Shown piece after piece: positions 1-7,796 of a stretch of DNA of 49,336 nt. The stretch is from Acidobacteriota bacterium (GTDB lineage: Bacteria > Acidobacteriota > Terriglobia > Acidiferrales > UBA7541). Made by a program: the position numbers and the translations under genes. The stretch lies in the NCBI GenBank assembly GCA_003225295.1, contig QHYZ01000106.1:1-49336 (forward strand), in the 5' to 3' direction. The notes beneath the pieces are model-generated. The model was not told where the DNA came from. It did no database searches and was given only the letters and a program-made list of their open reading frames with translations. Position 1 is the stretch's first letter, and each line of letters starts with the position of its first letter.

Positions 1-225
1 GGCCGATCTGTGCTGCAAGCCACGAAAGGCCAGCAGAAGCGCACTTCAGTACCAGACTTCAGGCGCACCAACGGCTCGCTTCAAGTCGGAGGGCGCAGTG
101 GACTTCACCTCGGCGCTTCACTCATAGCTTTGATTCGCTTCACCTTGGCGGTAACGCGAACTTGTAAAAGGCAGGAGAATTAATTCGTGAAGAGGAAGCT
201 CGGAAGGACGCGGCCGAATTCGGAT

Positions 226-312
226 GAGGCGGGAGCGACCCCACCCTTTGACGCACCGTGCGTCACGGCTTCTGTGGGGTCGCTCCCGCCTCAGTCACGC
301 GCAGCGCGTGAC
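226..312. repeat. Compound palindromic (REP-like) element
   Basis: A perfect 19-bp inverted repeat (226-244 with 274-292, GAGGCGGGAGCGACCCCAC and its complement) encloses a second perfect palindrome with 8-bp arms (249-256 with 258-265, TGACGCAC/GTGCGTCA). It is followed at once by a third with 9-bp arms (294-302 with 304-312, GTCACGCGC/GCGCGTGAC). The GGAGCGACC core recurs in the element at 1173-1230. Confidence 0.75.
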
Positions 313-1041
313 CCATTTAGCCGCGTCCCAGAGCCGGAGTTTCGGAGTTGTAAGACAACGTCCATTACACGCCGTAAGGGAGAAAGTAAGGACAAGGATC
401 AGAGCCCCCTCAATACAACCCAAGACGGTAACCTCCCAGGTTCATGACGAGCAGGCCATCGAAGGCGTCTTGGACCGGCATGCTTAATTCAGTGATGATC
501 CTGGTTTTCCTGACTGTGGCTCCCTTCTGGTGGCTTCGCCAATTTCCCGAAAAAAACAAACTTTCTGATTGAGGTTTTCCCTTTTCGAGGCCTCTTAATA
601 GTAGGGGGTTCGATTGCTTCAAAGAGCCTCGATCGCTGTTTGCAGTGTGGGAAGGTCAACAGCGCACATGTGTCGGACGCCATGGAACTGTGGCCGGTGC
701 CCGAAAGAAAAATGGCAAATCACAAAGATTCTCCATGAGGTTTTCCTGACTGGAGGCCCTCTGAGTATATGGGGGGAGTTCACGTTGATATTCCCCGTAG
801 GCCCGGTGAAGCCGTTTCATACGCAGTCTCGGGGGGAGCGTTTGGAAGTTGCTTCGATGGATGCAGGAGAGTCCAAGATTCCAGGAGTGGTTCCACAAAC
901 GACGATCAAAAACGATGGGAGCCCGGGCACGCTCCGGCGTCGGTCGCGATTTTCCTTTTACATTTTTTGTTTCCGAGATCGTCGACGGTCTAGAGCGGGA
1001 AGGATCCTAATGAGATTCAAAGGCCTTTTCTCGCGCGGAAA

Positions 1042-1096
1042 GGTGACGGGTGCGTGAAAGACACACGTAACCATCCCCGTCACCGTTAACGTCACC
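1042..1096. repeat. GGTGACG/CGTCACC repeat cluster
   Basis: GGTGACGGG (1042-1050) is the complement of CCCGTCACC (1076-1084), and CGTCACC occurs again at 1090-1096. The result is one inverted copy and two direct copies of a 7-bp word within 55 bp. Such arrays can be protein-binding iterons or arm sites, but no function can be shown from sequence. Confidence 0.4.
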
Positions 1097-1172
1097 CAGG
1101 GGCGAGGCGAAATTGTTGGGAGCATAGAGGTTGCACATGGCGCCACGCGCAGTTTGGACGCGGGTAATGCAC

Positions 1173-1230
1173 CGAAGTGGTCTGGAGCGACCCCACTTCG
1201 TTGCCACGGAAACCGTGGCGGTCGCTCCAG
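1173..1230. repeat. Second compound palindromic element, same core
   Basis: Outer arms CTGGAGCGACC (1182-1192) and GGTCGCTCCAG (1220-1230) enclose a palindrome with 7-bp arms (1203-1209 with 1213-1219, GCCACGG/CCGTGGC). CGAAGTGG/CCACTTCG (1173-1180 with 1193-1200) overlaps the left arm. The GGAGCGACC(CCAC) core matches the element at 226-292, so these appear to be two members of one dispersed family. Confidence 0.7.
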
Positions 1231-1410
1231 CCCACACGTTTTCCCAGGCGGATGCCGCTGGAGCTCTTGCGCCGGTACGCGCAGCACGGAGTCATAGGGG
1301 TAAAGGATGAGGTGCGCCGTCGAACAAAGCAAGGCGCGAGCAGCGAACGAGCCGCATCCGCACAGCGCCCCTCTATCTCGCGGCGTGGAAGGGGTCTCAA
1401 GGCTGAGGGC

Positions 1411-1713
1411 ATGAGAAACCTGCTCCAACCCGTGCTCCAGTCCCTGTGGGGTCTGACAAAAGAGGAACTCCCGGAGCTGATTGGAGACCTGGAATCCCTA
1501 AAAGCTACCGCGTGGGCGCGTCTGATGGAGCCGGCGGCAGCGCCTGACCAGCATGACGAGCTCCTCGATGTGGAGGTAGCCGCAGAGCGCCTGGGTGTCA
1601 GCCGGGACTACTTATACCGCCATCACCCGCAATACGCGTTCACGCGGCGCCAGGGGCGCAAGTTGCTCTTCTCCGCGCTGGGCATCGATCGCCATATCAA
1701 ACAGAAGTATTGA
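1411..1713 (+). CDS. Excisionase-like helix-turn-helix protein
   Basis: A 100-residue protein whose C-terminal half (about residues 52-100) matches the excisionase/MerR-like winged-helix pattern: LDVEVAAERLGVSRDYLYR is a helix-turn-helix recognition segment, followed by a basic wing (TRRQGRKLLFS) and a short last helix. Such proteins bend DNA at attachment sites or act as small regulators. The ATG at 1411 is preferred over the upstream start at 1177, because the extra 78 residues lie over a palindromic element and look non-coding. The stop overlaps the possible TTG start of the next gene, and the integrase follows, so an accessory role in site-specific recombination is likely. A plain transcription factor is the alternative. 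Confidence 0.7.
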   Translation: MRNLLQPVLQSLWGLTKEELPELIGDLESLKATAWARLMEPAAAPDQHDELLDVEVAAERLGVSRDYLYRHHPQYAFTRRQGRKLLFSALGIDRHIKQKY

Positions 1714-1916
1714 CAACGGATATTTTATGTGTGACAACAAATCAAGACATGAGACGAGGCAGGCCGCGGACATCGGCGTCAAAGCGCCGGTCCAAGCTGT
1801 TGCACCACCGACTTACGGTGGAGGAGTACCGCCAAGTGCGGGCAGCTGCGAAGCGGGAGGGCCTGCCGCTGTCGGAGTACGTCAGAAAGAAACTCCTGCA
1901 GGACGGTGCGAAATGA
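1710..1916 (+). CDS. Small ribbon-helix-helix-like protein
   Basis: A 68-residue basic protein. The N-terminus (RRGRPRTSASKRRSK) is strongly positive, and the rest resembles a CopG/MobC-type ribbon-helix-helix: a short beta strand (LHHRLTVEEYRQV), then helices AAAKREGLPLSEYVRKKLL. Proteins of this kind dimerise on DNA as repressors or as relaxosome/mobilisation accessory factors. The TTG at 1710 overlaps the stop of the HTH gene, but the ATG at 1749 (MRRGRPR) gives a more typical protein and may be the true start. The stop overlaps the integrase ATG (ATGA), implying translational coupling in a three-gene unit. The exact role is not determinable. Confidence 0.65.
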   Translation: MTTDILCVTTNQDMRRGRPRTSASKRRSKLLHHRLTVEEYRQVRAAAKREGLPLSEYVRKKLLQDGAK

Positions 1917-3046
1917 GTCGCGGACAAGGCCGAGTGTTCGAGCGCAAGGGCAGTCCCTATTTATGGGTGGCGTATTACAGTCACGGACGCGAAGAGCGCG
2001 AGGTTGCGCGCCACGTCCGCACTGGCGAGAAGCTGGAAGCAACAACGGAAAAGAATCGCCACGAAGCCGAACGTTGGCTCAAGCATCGGCTCGGAGAAAT
2101 TGCGGCCGAGAAGCACGGCGGCCGGCCGTTTGTCGGCCCATCGCAAGAGCGCATCACGGTTGATGAATTGCTGGACGGACTCGAGCGCGACCTTAGGCTG
2201 CGCGACAAATGGAGAGCAGCGGTTGCCTCGAGCGCGAAGGCAGTGCGGAAGCGCTTCGGCACTTGGCGTGCCGCTGAGCTCACGTCGGACGCCATCGGAA
2301 AGTACATCGAAGGACTGCGCGAGGAAGGCTACCGCAATTCGACGATAAACCGCCGGACGCAACTTCTCGGGCAGGCGTACAAAGTCGCCATGCGCGAGAA
2401 AAAGCTATCTACTTCGCCATTCATCACGCACTTGTCAGAGATTGGTAATGAACGCGAAGGTTTTTTTGAAACGACGGACTTTGAAGCCGTGGTATCGCAC
2501 CTGCCAGAATATCTCCAAGACTTTGCCCGCTTCGGCTTCCTTACCGGCTGGCGCAAAAGCTCCATCAATTCGCTGCGTTGGGCTGACCTCGGTGATGATG
2601 TGATCTATCTCAGGGCCGAAAACTCCAAGACGCGCAAAGCGGAAACCATCCCGCTCGAGGGTGAACTGCAGGAGATCATCGAACGGCGCCGCGCGGCCAC
2701 GGTCATCAAGGAAGAGGGCAAAGAGCCGCGGTTCGCGGAGTTTGTCTTTCATCGCAAGGGAGAGCCGATTGGAGACTTTCGCAAGGCATGGGCCACAGCC
2801 TGCAGGGCCGCGAATGTGGATCATCGGCTCTTTCACGATCTTAGGAGAACTTGTGCCCGCAATCTCTTGGCCGCAGGCGTTCCTCAAGCCGTAGCCATGA
2901 AGATTACAGGGCATCGCACAGACTCAATCTTCCGCAGATATGCAATCGTCAACGAAGAGCAAAAACGCGAAGCCCTAGCCAAGGCGCAGAAGTACATCGC
3001 GGATTCGCCGACCCGCAAGGTTGTGACGATGGGCGGTGGAAAATGA
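1913..3046 (+). CDS. Tyrosine-type site-specific recombinase (integrase)
   Basis: A 377-residue phage/island-type integrase. An N-terminal arm-binding segment (residues 1-75) is followed by a core-binding SAM-like domain (about 80-170) and the catalytic domain. Visible catalytic elements are the first Arg in LTGWRKSS, the H-x-x-R box in FHDLRRTCARNLL, the second His in ITGHRTDS and the Tyr nucleophile in FRRYAIV. The frame is open further upstream, but the ATG at 1913 overlaps the previous stop (ATGA) and begins the family-like start MSRGQGRVFERKGSPY. It probably catalyses integration and excision of the element to the left, using the tRNA-derived site 140 bp downstream. All catalytic residues appear intact, so it may be active. 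Confidence 0.92.
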   Translation: MSRGQGRVFERKGSPYLWVAYYSHGREEREVARHVRTGEKLEATTEKNRHEAERWLKHRLGEIAAEKHGGRPFVGPSQERITVDELLDGLERDLRLRDKWRAAVASSAKAVRKRFGTWRAAELTSDAIGKYIEGLREEGYRNSTINRRTQLLGQAYKVAMREKKLSTSPFITHLSEIGNEREGFFETTDFEAVVSHLPEYLQDFARFGFLTGWRKSSINSLRWADLGDDVIYLRAENSKTRKAETIPLEGELQEIIERRRAATVIKEEGKEPRFAEFVFHRKGEPIGDFRKAWATACRAANVDHRLFHDLRRTCARNLLAAGVPQAVAMKITGHRTDSIFRRYAIVNEEQKREALAKAQKYIADSPTRKVVTMGGGK

Positions 3047-3185
3047 GCCCTGAAATTGTCCGTGAAAATGTCCGTGAACCGGGTACAACACCAGCCGAAG
3101 CCAGCCGAAGACTGACCGCCCTTTCCGCTGATTCTTTTGGCTCTTGCAGGCTGGGATTGTTTGGCATTGGGCGCAAAATTTCCTT

Positions 3186-3228
3186 TACACCCGAAAGGTC
3201 GTCCGTTCAAATCGGACAGTGCCCATCA
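3186..3228 (+). other. tRNA 3'-half: probable attachment site (att)
   Basis: The sequence reads as the 3' half of a tRNA: a variable loop, a perfect 5-bp T stem (GTCCG 3201-3205, CGGAC 3213-3217) with loop TTCAAAT, acceptor strand AGTGCCC (3218-3224) and discriminator A. The matching 5' acceptor GGGCACT, D arm and anticodon stem are absent upstream, so this is a half and not a gene. A tRNA 3' end 140 bp after an integrase stop is the classic footprint of tRNA-targeted integration. The isoacceptor cannot be fixed; the spacing would fit a TAC (Val) anticodon. CCA is not encoded. Confidence 0.7.
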
Positions 3229-3239
3229 TTGTGACGCAA

Positions 3240-3487
3240 TACCCTTCAGTTTAGTTGGCTAAAACGTTGCCGCGGTCGGTAAGGTCGTCAAAAACCCTTG
3301 AAATACTTGGATCCGTGACTTTATTCGCCAAAACAGCCAGGGCCATAAATTTCGTTGGTGTAATAATATTACGTCCCCACAGGCCATTCATTCAATAGGC
3401 ATTTGCGGGGGACAAGGCGATCGAGAGTCTTGTCTCAGCGGGTTTGAAGGAGAATTGGGTACGCCGAGTCAAAAATGCCCCTGCCTC
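3240..3487. other. Intergenic, nothing recognised
   Basis: About 250 bp between the attachment site and the 3' end of tryptophan dioxygenase. I see no gene, no RNA fold and no clear terminator. Confidence 0.5.
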
Positions 3488-4228
3488 TCAGTGCAGGCCG
3501 CCCAGCGAGTCCCTCTTCATCCCATACACCGCCCCCCACGCATCCGTCATGTGACTGCGAATCTCCCACAGCTCGGGATAAAATTTGTGCCGCATTCCCT
3601 CTTCCAAAATCTCCACCGGCCGCCCTTTGAGGGAATTGGAACCGAACCCGATCGTTCGATGAATCAACTGCATGTGTTCATACCGGAATTTCTGAAACAA
3701 CTCATCGAATTCCGCCAGTGCTTCCGCCACGACGTAAGCGTCATCATGGCTATATTCCGAGTCATAGATCTTTTTTACGTTCAGCCCGTGTTTGTCCAAA
3801 TAATTTTCCTTGAATGAATTCCAAATCGGCTGGTACAACCTCAGCAGCGCACGAAAACCAGGCGACTCCTGCCCGCTTCCATTCCCCAGCCGCTTGCGGA
3901 TTTCCTGGTACTCCTTGGGTGACATGGTCTCAAGCAGCGCCACCTGCTGTATCATCAGCCGCTGTGCCATGTGCACGCGCCGGAAAAGGGTCACTACTCG
4001 ATTGGTGTTTTCACGTTGCAAGAATTCATCAATGTCCAGCAGCGTGTAGGCAATCAGTTTCATCCACAACTCTTCGATCTGATGGACTAGTTGAAACTGA
4101 AGCTCGTCCCCGTTGCACAAGTCCTCAAACTTCGACTGGCAGCTCAGCAGCGTTTTGGTGTTTAGGTACAATTCGTAGTCCAACGTTCCTTCGCCGCTCA
4201 TAGCGGCGTAAAACTGTTCACGATTCAC
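3488..4228 (-). CDS. kynA: Tryptophan 2,3-dioxygenase
   Basis: A haem enzyme that opens the indole ring of L-tryptophan to N-formylkynurenine, the first step of the kynurenine pathway. Family blocks are clear: DYELYLNTKTLLSCQ near the N-terminus, ELQFQLVHQIEELWMK with the haem-pocket His, FRYEHMQLIHRTIGFG and FYPELWEIRSHM close to the end. I place the start at GTG 4228, because GGAGGAGGG lies five bases upstream; this gives 246 residues. An ATG at 4201 is possible, and the open frame extends up to 4390 without family similarity. It is the last gene of the minus-strand catabolic cluster but is separated from it by 395 bp, so it may have its own promoter. No kynurenine formamidase is visible nearby; the class V enzyme at 25685 is only a distant relative of kynureninase. 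Confidence 0.93.
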   Translation of the reverse strand: MNREQFYAAMSGEGTLDYELYLNTKTLLSCQSKFEDLCNGDELQFQLVHQIEELWMKLIAYTLLDIDEFLQRENTNRVVTLFRRVHMAQRLMIQQVALLETMSPKEYQEIRKRLGNGSGQESPGFRALLRLYQPIWNSFKENYLDKHGLNVKKIYDSEYSHDDAYVVAEALAEFDELFQKFRYEHMQLIHRTIGFGSNSLKGRPVEILEEGMRHKFYPELWEIRSHMTDAWGAVYGMKRDSLGGLH

Positions 4229-4623
4229 GAGGTCCCTCCTCCCCCATTCTGGCACATAAAAAAACGTCGGCGCCACCGCCGGCCCGTGGCTTCCCAAACG
4301 GTGCGGCGTGCCATTCGAAGTCGTCCGTGAAAGTGCGCGGGAATCTTCGGCCCGGCGCACGCGCAGGCCCCATCGCATCGACAACGACAATTTCCCCTGT
4401 TCCTGCCCCGACCTTCCATGGGAGCTTGGGTGACAGAAGCACGAAGGCCGGGTCGCACCAATTCTTCCACGTCGGCCGTGAGAGCCCGAGAGCAGCCCGG
4501 GGCCCCGCTTTCCAATTAGCTTTGAGCATCAACTGAATGGCTTGGGCATCATCAGCGGAAACCCGTGGAAATCCGGCCGCTGACCCACACTCTCGAATTT
4601 AGAGAGTTCGTCATCCGGCGAAC
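4229..4623. other. Intergenic gap, nothing recognised
   Basis: A 395-bp gap between the fumarylacetoacetase-fold gene and tryptophan dioxygenase on the same strand. Open frames on both strands show no known domain. The length would allow a separate promoter for the dioxygenase, but I cannot point to convincing -35/-10 boxes. Confidence 0.45.
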
Positions 4624-5655
4624 CTATCGATTCGATTCCTGTGTTCGAAGCACAGCGGGTTTCTTTCCGTAGGCCTGCTCCCAGGAAATCACCGGATTGC
4701 GAAGGATCCCGATTTTTTCAATTTCGCACTCCATGACGTCGCCAGGCTTCAGGTACCACGCCTGCGGATCACCGGAGAACGCCGCAACTCCCGAGACCGT
4801 GCCCGTCGAAACGACATCACCCGCGCTGTAGCCCATTGGCGAATAGTGCGAGAGGATCTCGGGAATTGTGACGGACATTTTGCTGGAATGAGAATTCTGG
4901 CGCGGTTCGCCATTGACGCGCAGTTGCATGGCAAGATTGTGCGCGTCACGAATTTCGTCAGCGGTGACGATCCAAGGACCCAGCGGACAAAAGGTGTCGA
5001 TGGCTTTGCAGAAACTGAACACCCCGGACTTCATTTCGCGGCGCTGGATGTCGCGCGCGGTGATGTCATTGAAAATCACGTACCCGCCGATATAGTTCGT
5101 CGATTCTTCGGGGGTGAAATGCTTGCCGCTTTTCTTCAGCACCACGGCCAGTTCCAGCTCATAGTCGAGCTCTTGCGTCAGATGCTCCGGAAAGATGACG
5201 GGGTCTTCATGTCCGATGATGGCGTCCACGTTCTGGAAGAAAACAATCCAGGGCATGACTGGATGAGAAAAGCCAGCCTTGGTGGCTTCCTCGTGATGCT
5301 CGCGGAAATTTCCGGCCGTATGAAAGAACTTCTTGGGAATGATCGGCGCTCTGAGCCGAACGGCGGAAAGATTGTAAAATAGTGGCTCACCATGACACCC
5401 GGATGCCCTGTCCCCGCTCTTCAAAGCGAAGTCGAGAGCGTTGCTTGCACCGTTGAGGCTGGTGTCACCTCCTTCGAAAAGGGCCCGCATGTTGGGCGGA
5501 ACTAGGGCGTTGGCCAGGCGATCGAAGGCCTCTTCGTGCTGCTGGTCGCGCAGACGAAGAGCGCAAGCAGAATTGAGATCGATGATTTGACCACTGCCGG
5601 CGTAGGCGCCAATGCGTGACGCTCCGGCTAGATTTTCAAATGTGACGAGTCGCAT
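4624..5655 (-). CDS. Fumarylacetoacetate hydrolase family protein
   Basis: A 343-residue member of the FAH superfamily (fumarylacetoacetases, 2-keto-4-pentenoate hydratases, 5-carboxymethyl-2-oxo-hex-3-ene-dioate decarboxylases), which use a divalent metal to cleave or hydrate keto acids late in aromatic degradation. The metal-binding signature is DYELELAVVLKK, followed by YVIFNDITARDIQRRE, an ordered GPWIVTADEI loop and VSTGTVSGVA. The ATG at 5655 has GGAG five bases upstream and matches the family start MRLVTFEN; the open frame extends to 5841 without similarity. It sits 56 bp after the luciferase-like gene in the same transcription unit. Exact substrate unknown; an acyl-pyruvate or 2-oxo-ene-dioate is likely. 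Confidence 0.85.
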   Translation of the reverse strand: MRLVTFENLAGASRIGAYAGSGQIIDLNSACALRLRDQQHEEAFDRLANALVPPNMRALFEGGDTSLNGASNALDFALKSGDRASGCHGEPLFYNLSAVRLRAPIIPKKFFHTAGNFREHHEEATKAGFSHPVMPWIVFFQNVDAIIGHEDPVIFPEHLTQELDYELELAVVLKKSGKHFTPEESTNYIGGYVIFNDITARDIQRREMKSGVFSFCKAIDTFCPLGPWIVTADEIRDAHNLAMQLRVNGEPRQNSHSSKMSVTIPEILSHYSPMGYSAGDVVSTGTVSGVAAFSGDPQAWYLKPGDVMECEIEKIGILRNPVISWEQAYGKKPAVLRTQESNR

Positions 5656-5711
5656 GAAAGCTCCAAAGAGAAGAAGGACCCGACGATTATGCAGGGAAAC
5701 ACGGAGCCGCG

Positions 5712-6779
5712 CTATTTCTTGAAATGCGGAAGCACCGCTTCTCCGAAGAGTTTGGCCTGGCTGAGACGATCGTCGCCCCAAATTTCCAGCATGATGTGCG
5801 TGCAGCCCGCCGCACGATATTCTTCGATCTGCCGAATGCATTCGTCAGGACTACCGGCTATCGCGCAAACTTTTCGCAGAATCTCGTCCGTGACAGCCTT
5901 GGCTGCGGCTTTTCGTCCGCCCTTCTCCATGGCATCGGCAACCGGCTGAAGTTCCTCAAACGTCAGCCCGGCGCATTCGAGTAGCACATCCGCCGAGCCC
6001 TTGATGTTCTGCACTTTGTTGGCGAGATACATGGCGGCTTGTTCGCGCGCGCCTTCTTTCCCCTTGACCGCATCGCGACCGATGCTGCCGACAATCACGG
6101 AACCAAGCGCCAACTGCGAAGCATCTCTGCCTGCCTGGCGCGCTCCCTCTTCCATATTTTTCCGCGAGTAACGTACAAAGGCCGGCGTGGTGATGCTGGC
6201 GGTTAGTAAACCATCGCTTATGGATCCGGCGAGCTTCTGAAGCACGGGCCCTGTCCCTGCGACATAAATACGCGGAATCCCGCGAGGCGTGTGTGCATCC
6301 ACCTTCAAAGCAGGCACGGCGGCGGCAAAAACTCTGCCCTGATATTCGAACGCCTCGCCCTGCAGCACACCCTTGATGATCTGGATGCTCTCGCGCATCA
6401 CCGTCGCTGGGCCGACTTTCTCGCCCTCACCTTGGCCGATTTCCTTCATGAAAATTTTCGAAGCGCCAAGGCCGAGGAGGAAGCGGTCGCCTGCCAGGTC
6501 TTGCATGACGCGCGCTTCCATGGCCACCTGAACAGGATGCCGCGTGTAAGGCGAAATAATGCCCCAGCCAAGTTGCATGCGCCGCGTTTGCGAGGCAATG
6601 ACCGCGAGAATCGCCGTCGAGGAGCGCGCTTCGAAGCCGTGCTTGCGCCACCAGGGATAGGCTTCTGCAATCCAGAACGCGTCGAAGCCGGCGACTTCGC
6701 AAGCCATGGCCATCGAGGCGGTCTCGTGCACTGGTTCCATGCTCAACTGCAACACGCCAATGTTAAATGGGGCGCTCAT
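5712..6779 (-). CDS. LLM-class flavin-dependent oxidoreductase
   Basis: A 355-residue luciferase-like (LLM) TIM-barrel oxidoreductase using FMN or F420. The N-terminal pattern (EVAGFDAFWIAEAY), GIISPYTRHPVQVAMEARVMQDLAGDRFLLGLGAS and the C-terminal AGSPDECIRQIEEYRAAGCTH match the methylenetetrahydromethanopterin-reductase-like subgroup. Members are monooxygenases acting on small organic substrates, or F420-dependent reductases. The cofactor cannot be read from the sequence. It starts 18 bp after the ketopantoate-reductase-like gene, inside the cluster. A second LLM protein is encoded on the opposite strand at 21146, so two flavin enzymes flank this locus. Confidence 0.85.
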   Translation of the reverse strand: MSAPFNIGVLQLSMEPVHETASMAMACEVAGFDAFWIAEAYPWWRKHGFEARSSTAILAVIASQTRRMQLGWGIISPYTRHPVQVAMEARVMQDLAGDRFLLGLGASKIFMKEIGQGEGEKVGPATVMRESIQIIKGVLQGEAFEYQGRVFAAAVPALKVDAHTPRGIPRIYVAGTGPVLQKLAGSISDGLLTASITTPAFVRYSRKNMEEGARQAGRDASQLALGSVIVGSIGRDAVKGKEGAREQAAMYLANKVQNIKGSADVLLECAGLTFEELQPVADAMEKGGRKAAAKAVTDEILRKVCAIAGSPDECIRQIEEYRAAGCTHIMLEIWGDDRLSQAKLFGEAVLPHFKK

Positions 6780-6797
6780 CCGCGCTGATGTGCTCCT

Positions 6798-7721
6798 CTA
6801 GTCCGGGTCCGGCCAAGAGTGCTCGAGGCCCTTGATCAGTGCCCATAGCGTCTTGTTGAGAGGAGTGGGCACTCCGATCTTGTCTCCCCAGTGGGAGATC
6901 GCCCCGTTCATGAAATCCACTTCCGTCTGCCGCTTGGCGAGAACGTCTTGAAGCATGCTGGCACGGTGCTTCCCGGGCGCGTGCGCTCCCTTCTGGACAA
7001 GCTGTCGCGGATCACCGTGCAATTCGATGCCGAGCTTACGGGCGACGGCTTCGCCTTCTGCAATCAAGTCATTAAAAAGCTGACCGGTCGGAGCGAATCT
7101 CGTGGCAGCACCGTGATGCAACAGCGTCAAGGCGCCAACCGGATTCGTGGACGCATTGAAAATGAGTTTGGTCCATTGCGCCCCACGCGCATCCTTCAGC
7201 GGAATGGTATTCATTCCCCCGCGGGTAAGAAGACCGGCGAGTTCTTCGACGCGCGCCATCGGCGTGCCTGTGGGCTCGAATGGTCCGATCCACGTATCGC
7301 CTTGTATGTCATAGCCGATATGGCCGGGAGCGATCGAGTGGCCCGCGGGAAAGGTCGTGCCGCGAATAACGTATTTCACACGCTCAGCGATGAGTTCCTC
7401 ATTGCCAACGCCGTTTTGCACCGAGCACACAGCGCTCTTTTCATCGAAAGCGTGCGCCACTTGGGCGATCGCCGTCTTTGTATGAATGGCTTTCGTGGCA
7501 ACAATGCCGTACTCACAATGCGGCAACTGCCTTGGGTCGCTGGTCGTGTTGAAGCGTGCCGTCAATTCAGCCGCGCCGGAAATCCGCAGGCCGTTCTTCT
7601 GAATGGCCGCGACGTGTTCTTTCCAGACGTCATAGGCCCATACCTCTGCCTCACCCGCTTTCGCCAGATGCGCTGCGAAAAGGCTGCCAACTGCACCACA
7701 CCCGATGACGCAAATCCTCAT
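6798..7721 (-). CDS. 2-Dehydropantoate 2-reductase family protein (copy 1)
   Basis: A 307-residue NADPH-dependent 2-oxo-acid reductase of the ApbA/PanE family. The Rossmann motif GCGAVGSLFAAHLAKAG is at residues 8-24. The catalytic Lys lies in QWTKLIFNASTNPVGAL and the conserved C-terminal Glu in RQTEVDFMNGAI. Two family members in one catabolic operon (the other at 11427) argue against a pantothenate role; reduction of 2-oxo acids or semialdehydes from the degraded compound is more likely. Substrate unknown. Confidence 0.85.
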   Translation of the reverse strand: MRICVIGCGAVGSLFAAHLAKAGEAEVWAYDVWKEHVAAIQKNGLRISGAAELTARFNTTSDPRQLPHCEYGIVATKAIHTKTAIAQVAHAFDEKSAVCSVQNGVGNEELIAERVKYVIRGTTFPAGHSIAPGHIGYDIQGDTWIGPFEPTGTPMARVEELAGLLTRGGMNTIPLKDARGAQWTKLIFNASTNPVGALTLLHHGAATRFAPTGQLFNDLIAEGEAVARKLGIELHGDPRQLVQKGAHAPGKHRASMLQDVLAKRQTEVDFMNGAISHWGDKIGVPTPLNKTLWALIKGLEHSWPDPD

Positions 7722-7796
7722 TCGACTTCAACTCCTGATCTGGACACGCTTGGTCGATTAGGCGGGCGTGTAGTTCGAATGTGCCAGCAACACCAC

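Larger units (their letters stand above)
1..1410. other. Non-coding, palindrome-rich stretch
   Basis: No gene is supported here. Open frames exist but none shows a recognisable domain or a good ribosome binding site. A frame entering from the left edge closes at about 126 and could be the last 41 codons of an unknown gene. The stretch holds two palindromic elements (226-312 and 1173-1230), an inverted and direct GGTGACG/CGTCACC repeat set (1042-1096) and a repeated GGTTTTCCTGACTG word near 501 and 740. Because it lies directly upstream of the recombination genes, it may be the end or regulatory region of the integrated element; that is inference. Confidence 0.5.

Noticed and set aside
187-1428. 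Overlapping ORFs of 60-156 codons
   Set aside because: They cross strong palindromes, are basic and Ser/Arg-rich as expected for GC-rich non-coding frames, and lack ribosome sites and similarity.
3158-3228. Intact tRNA gene at the integrase end
   Set aside because: Only the T arm and 3' acceptor strand are present; no D arm, no matching anticodon stem and no GGGCACT 5' strand upstream.
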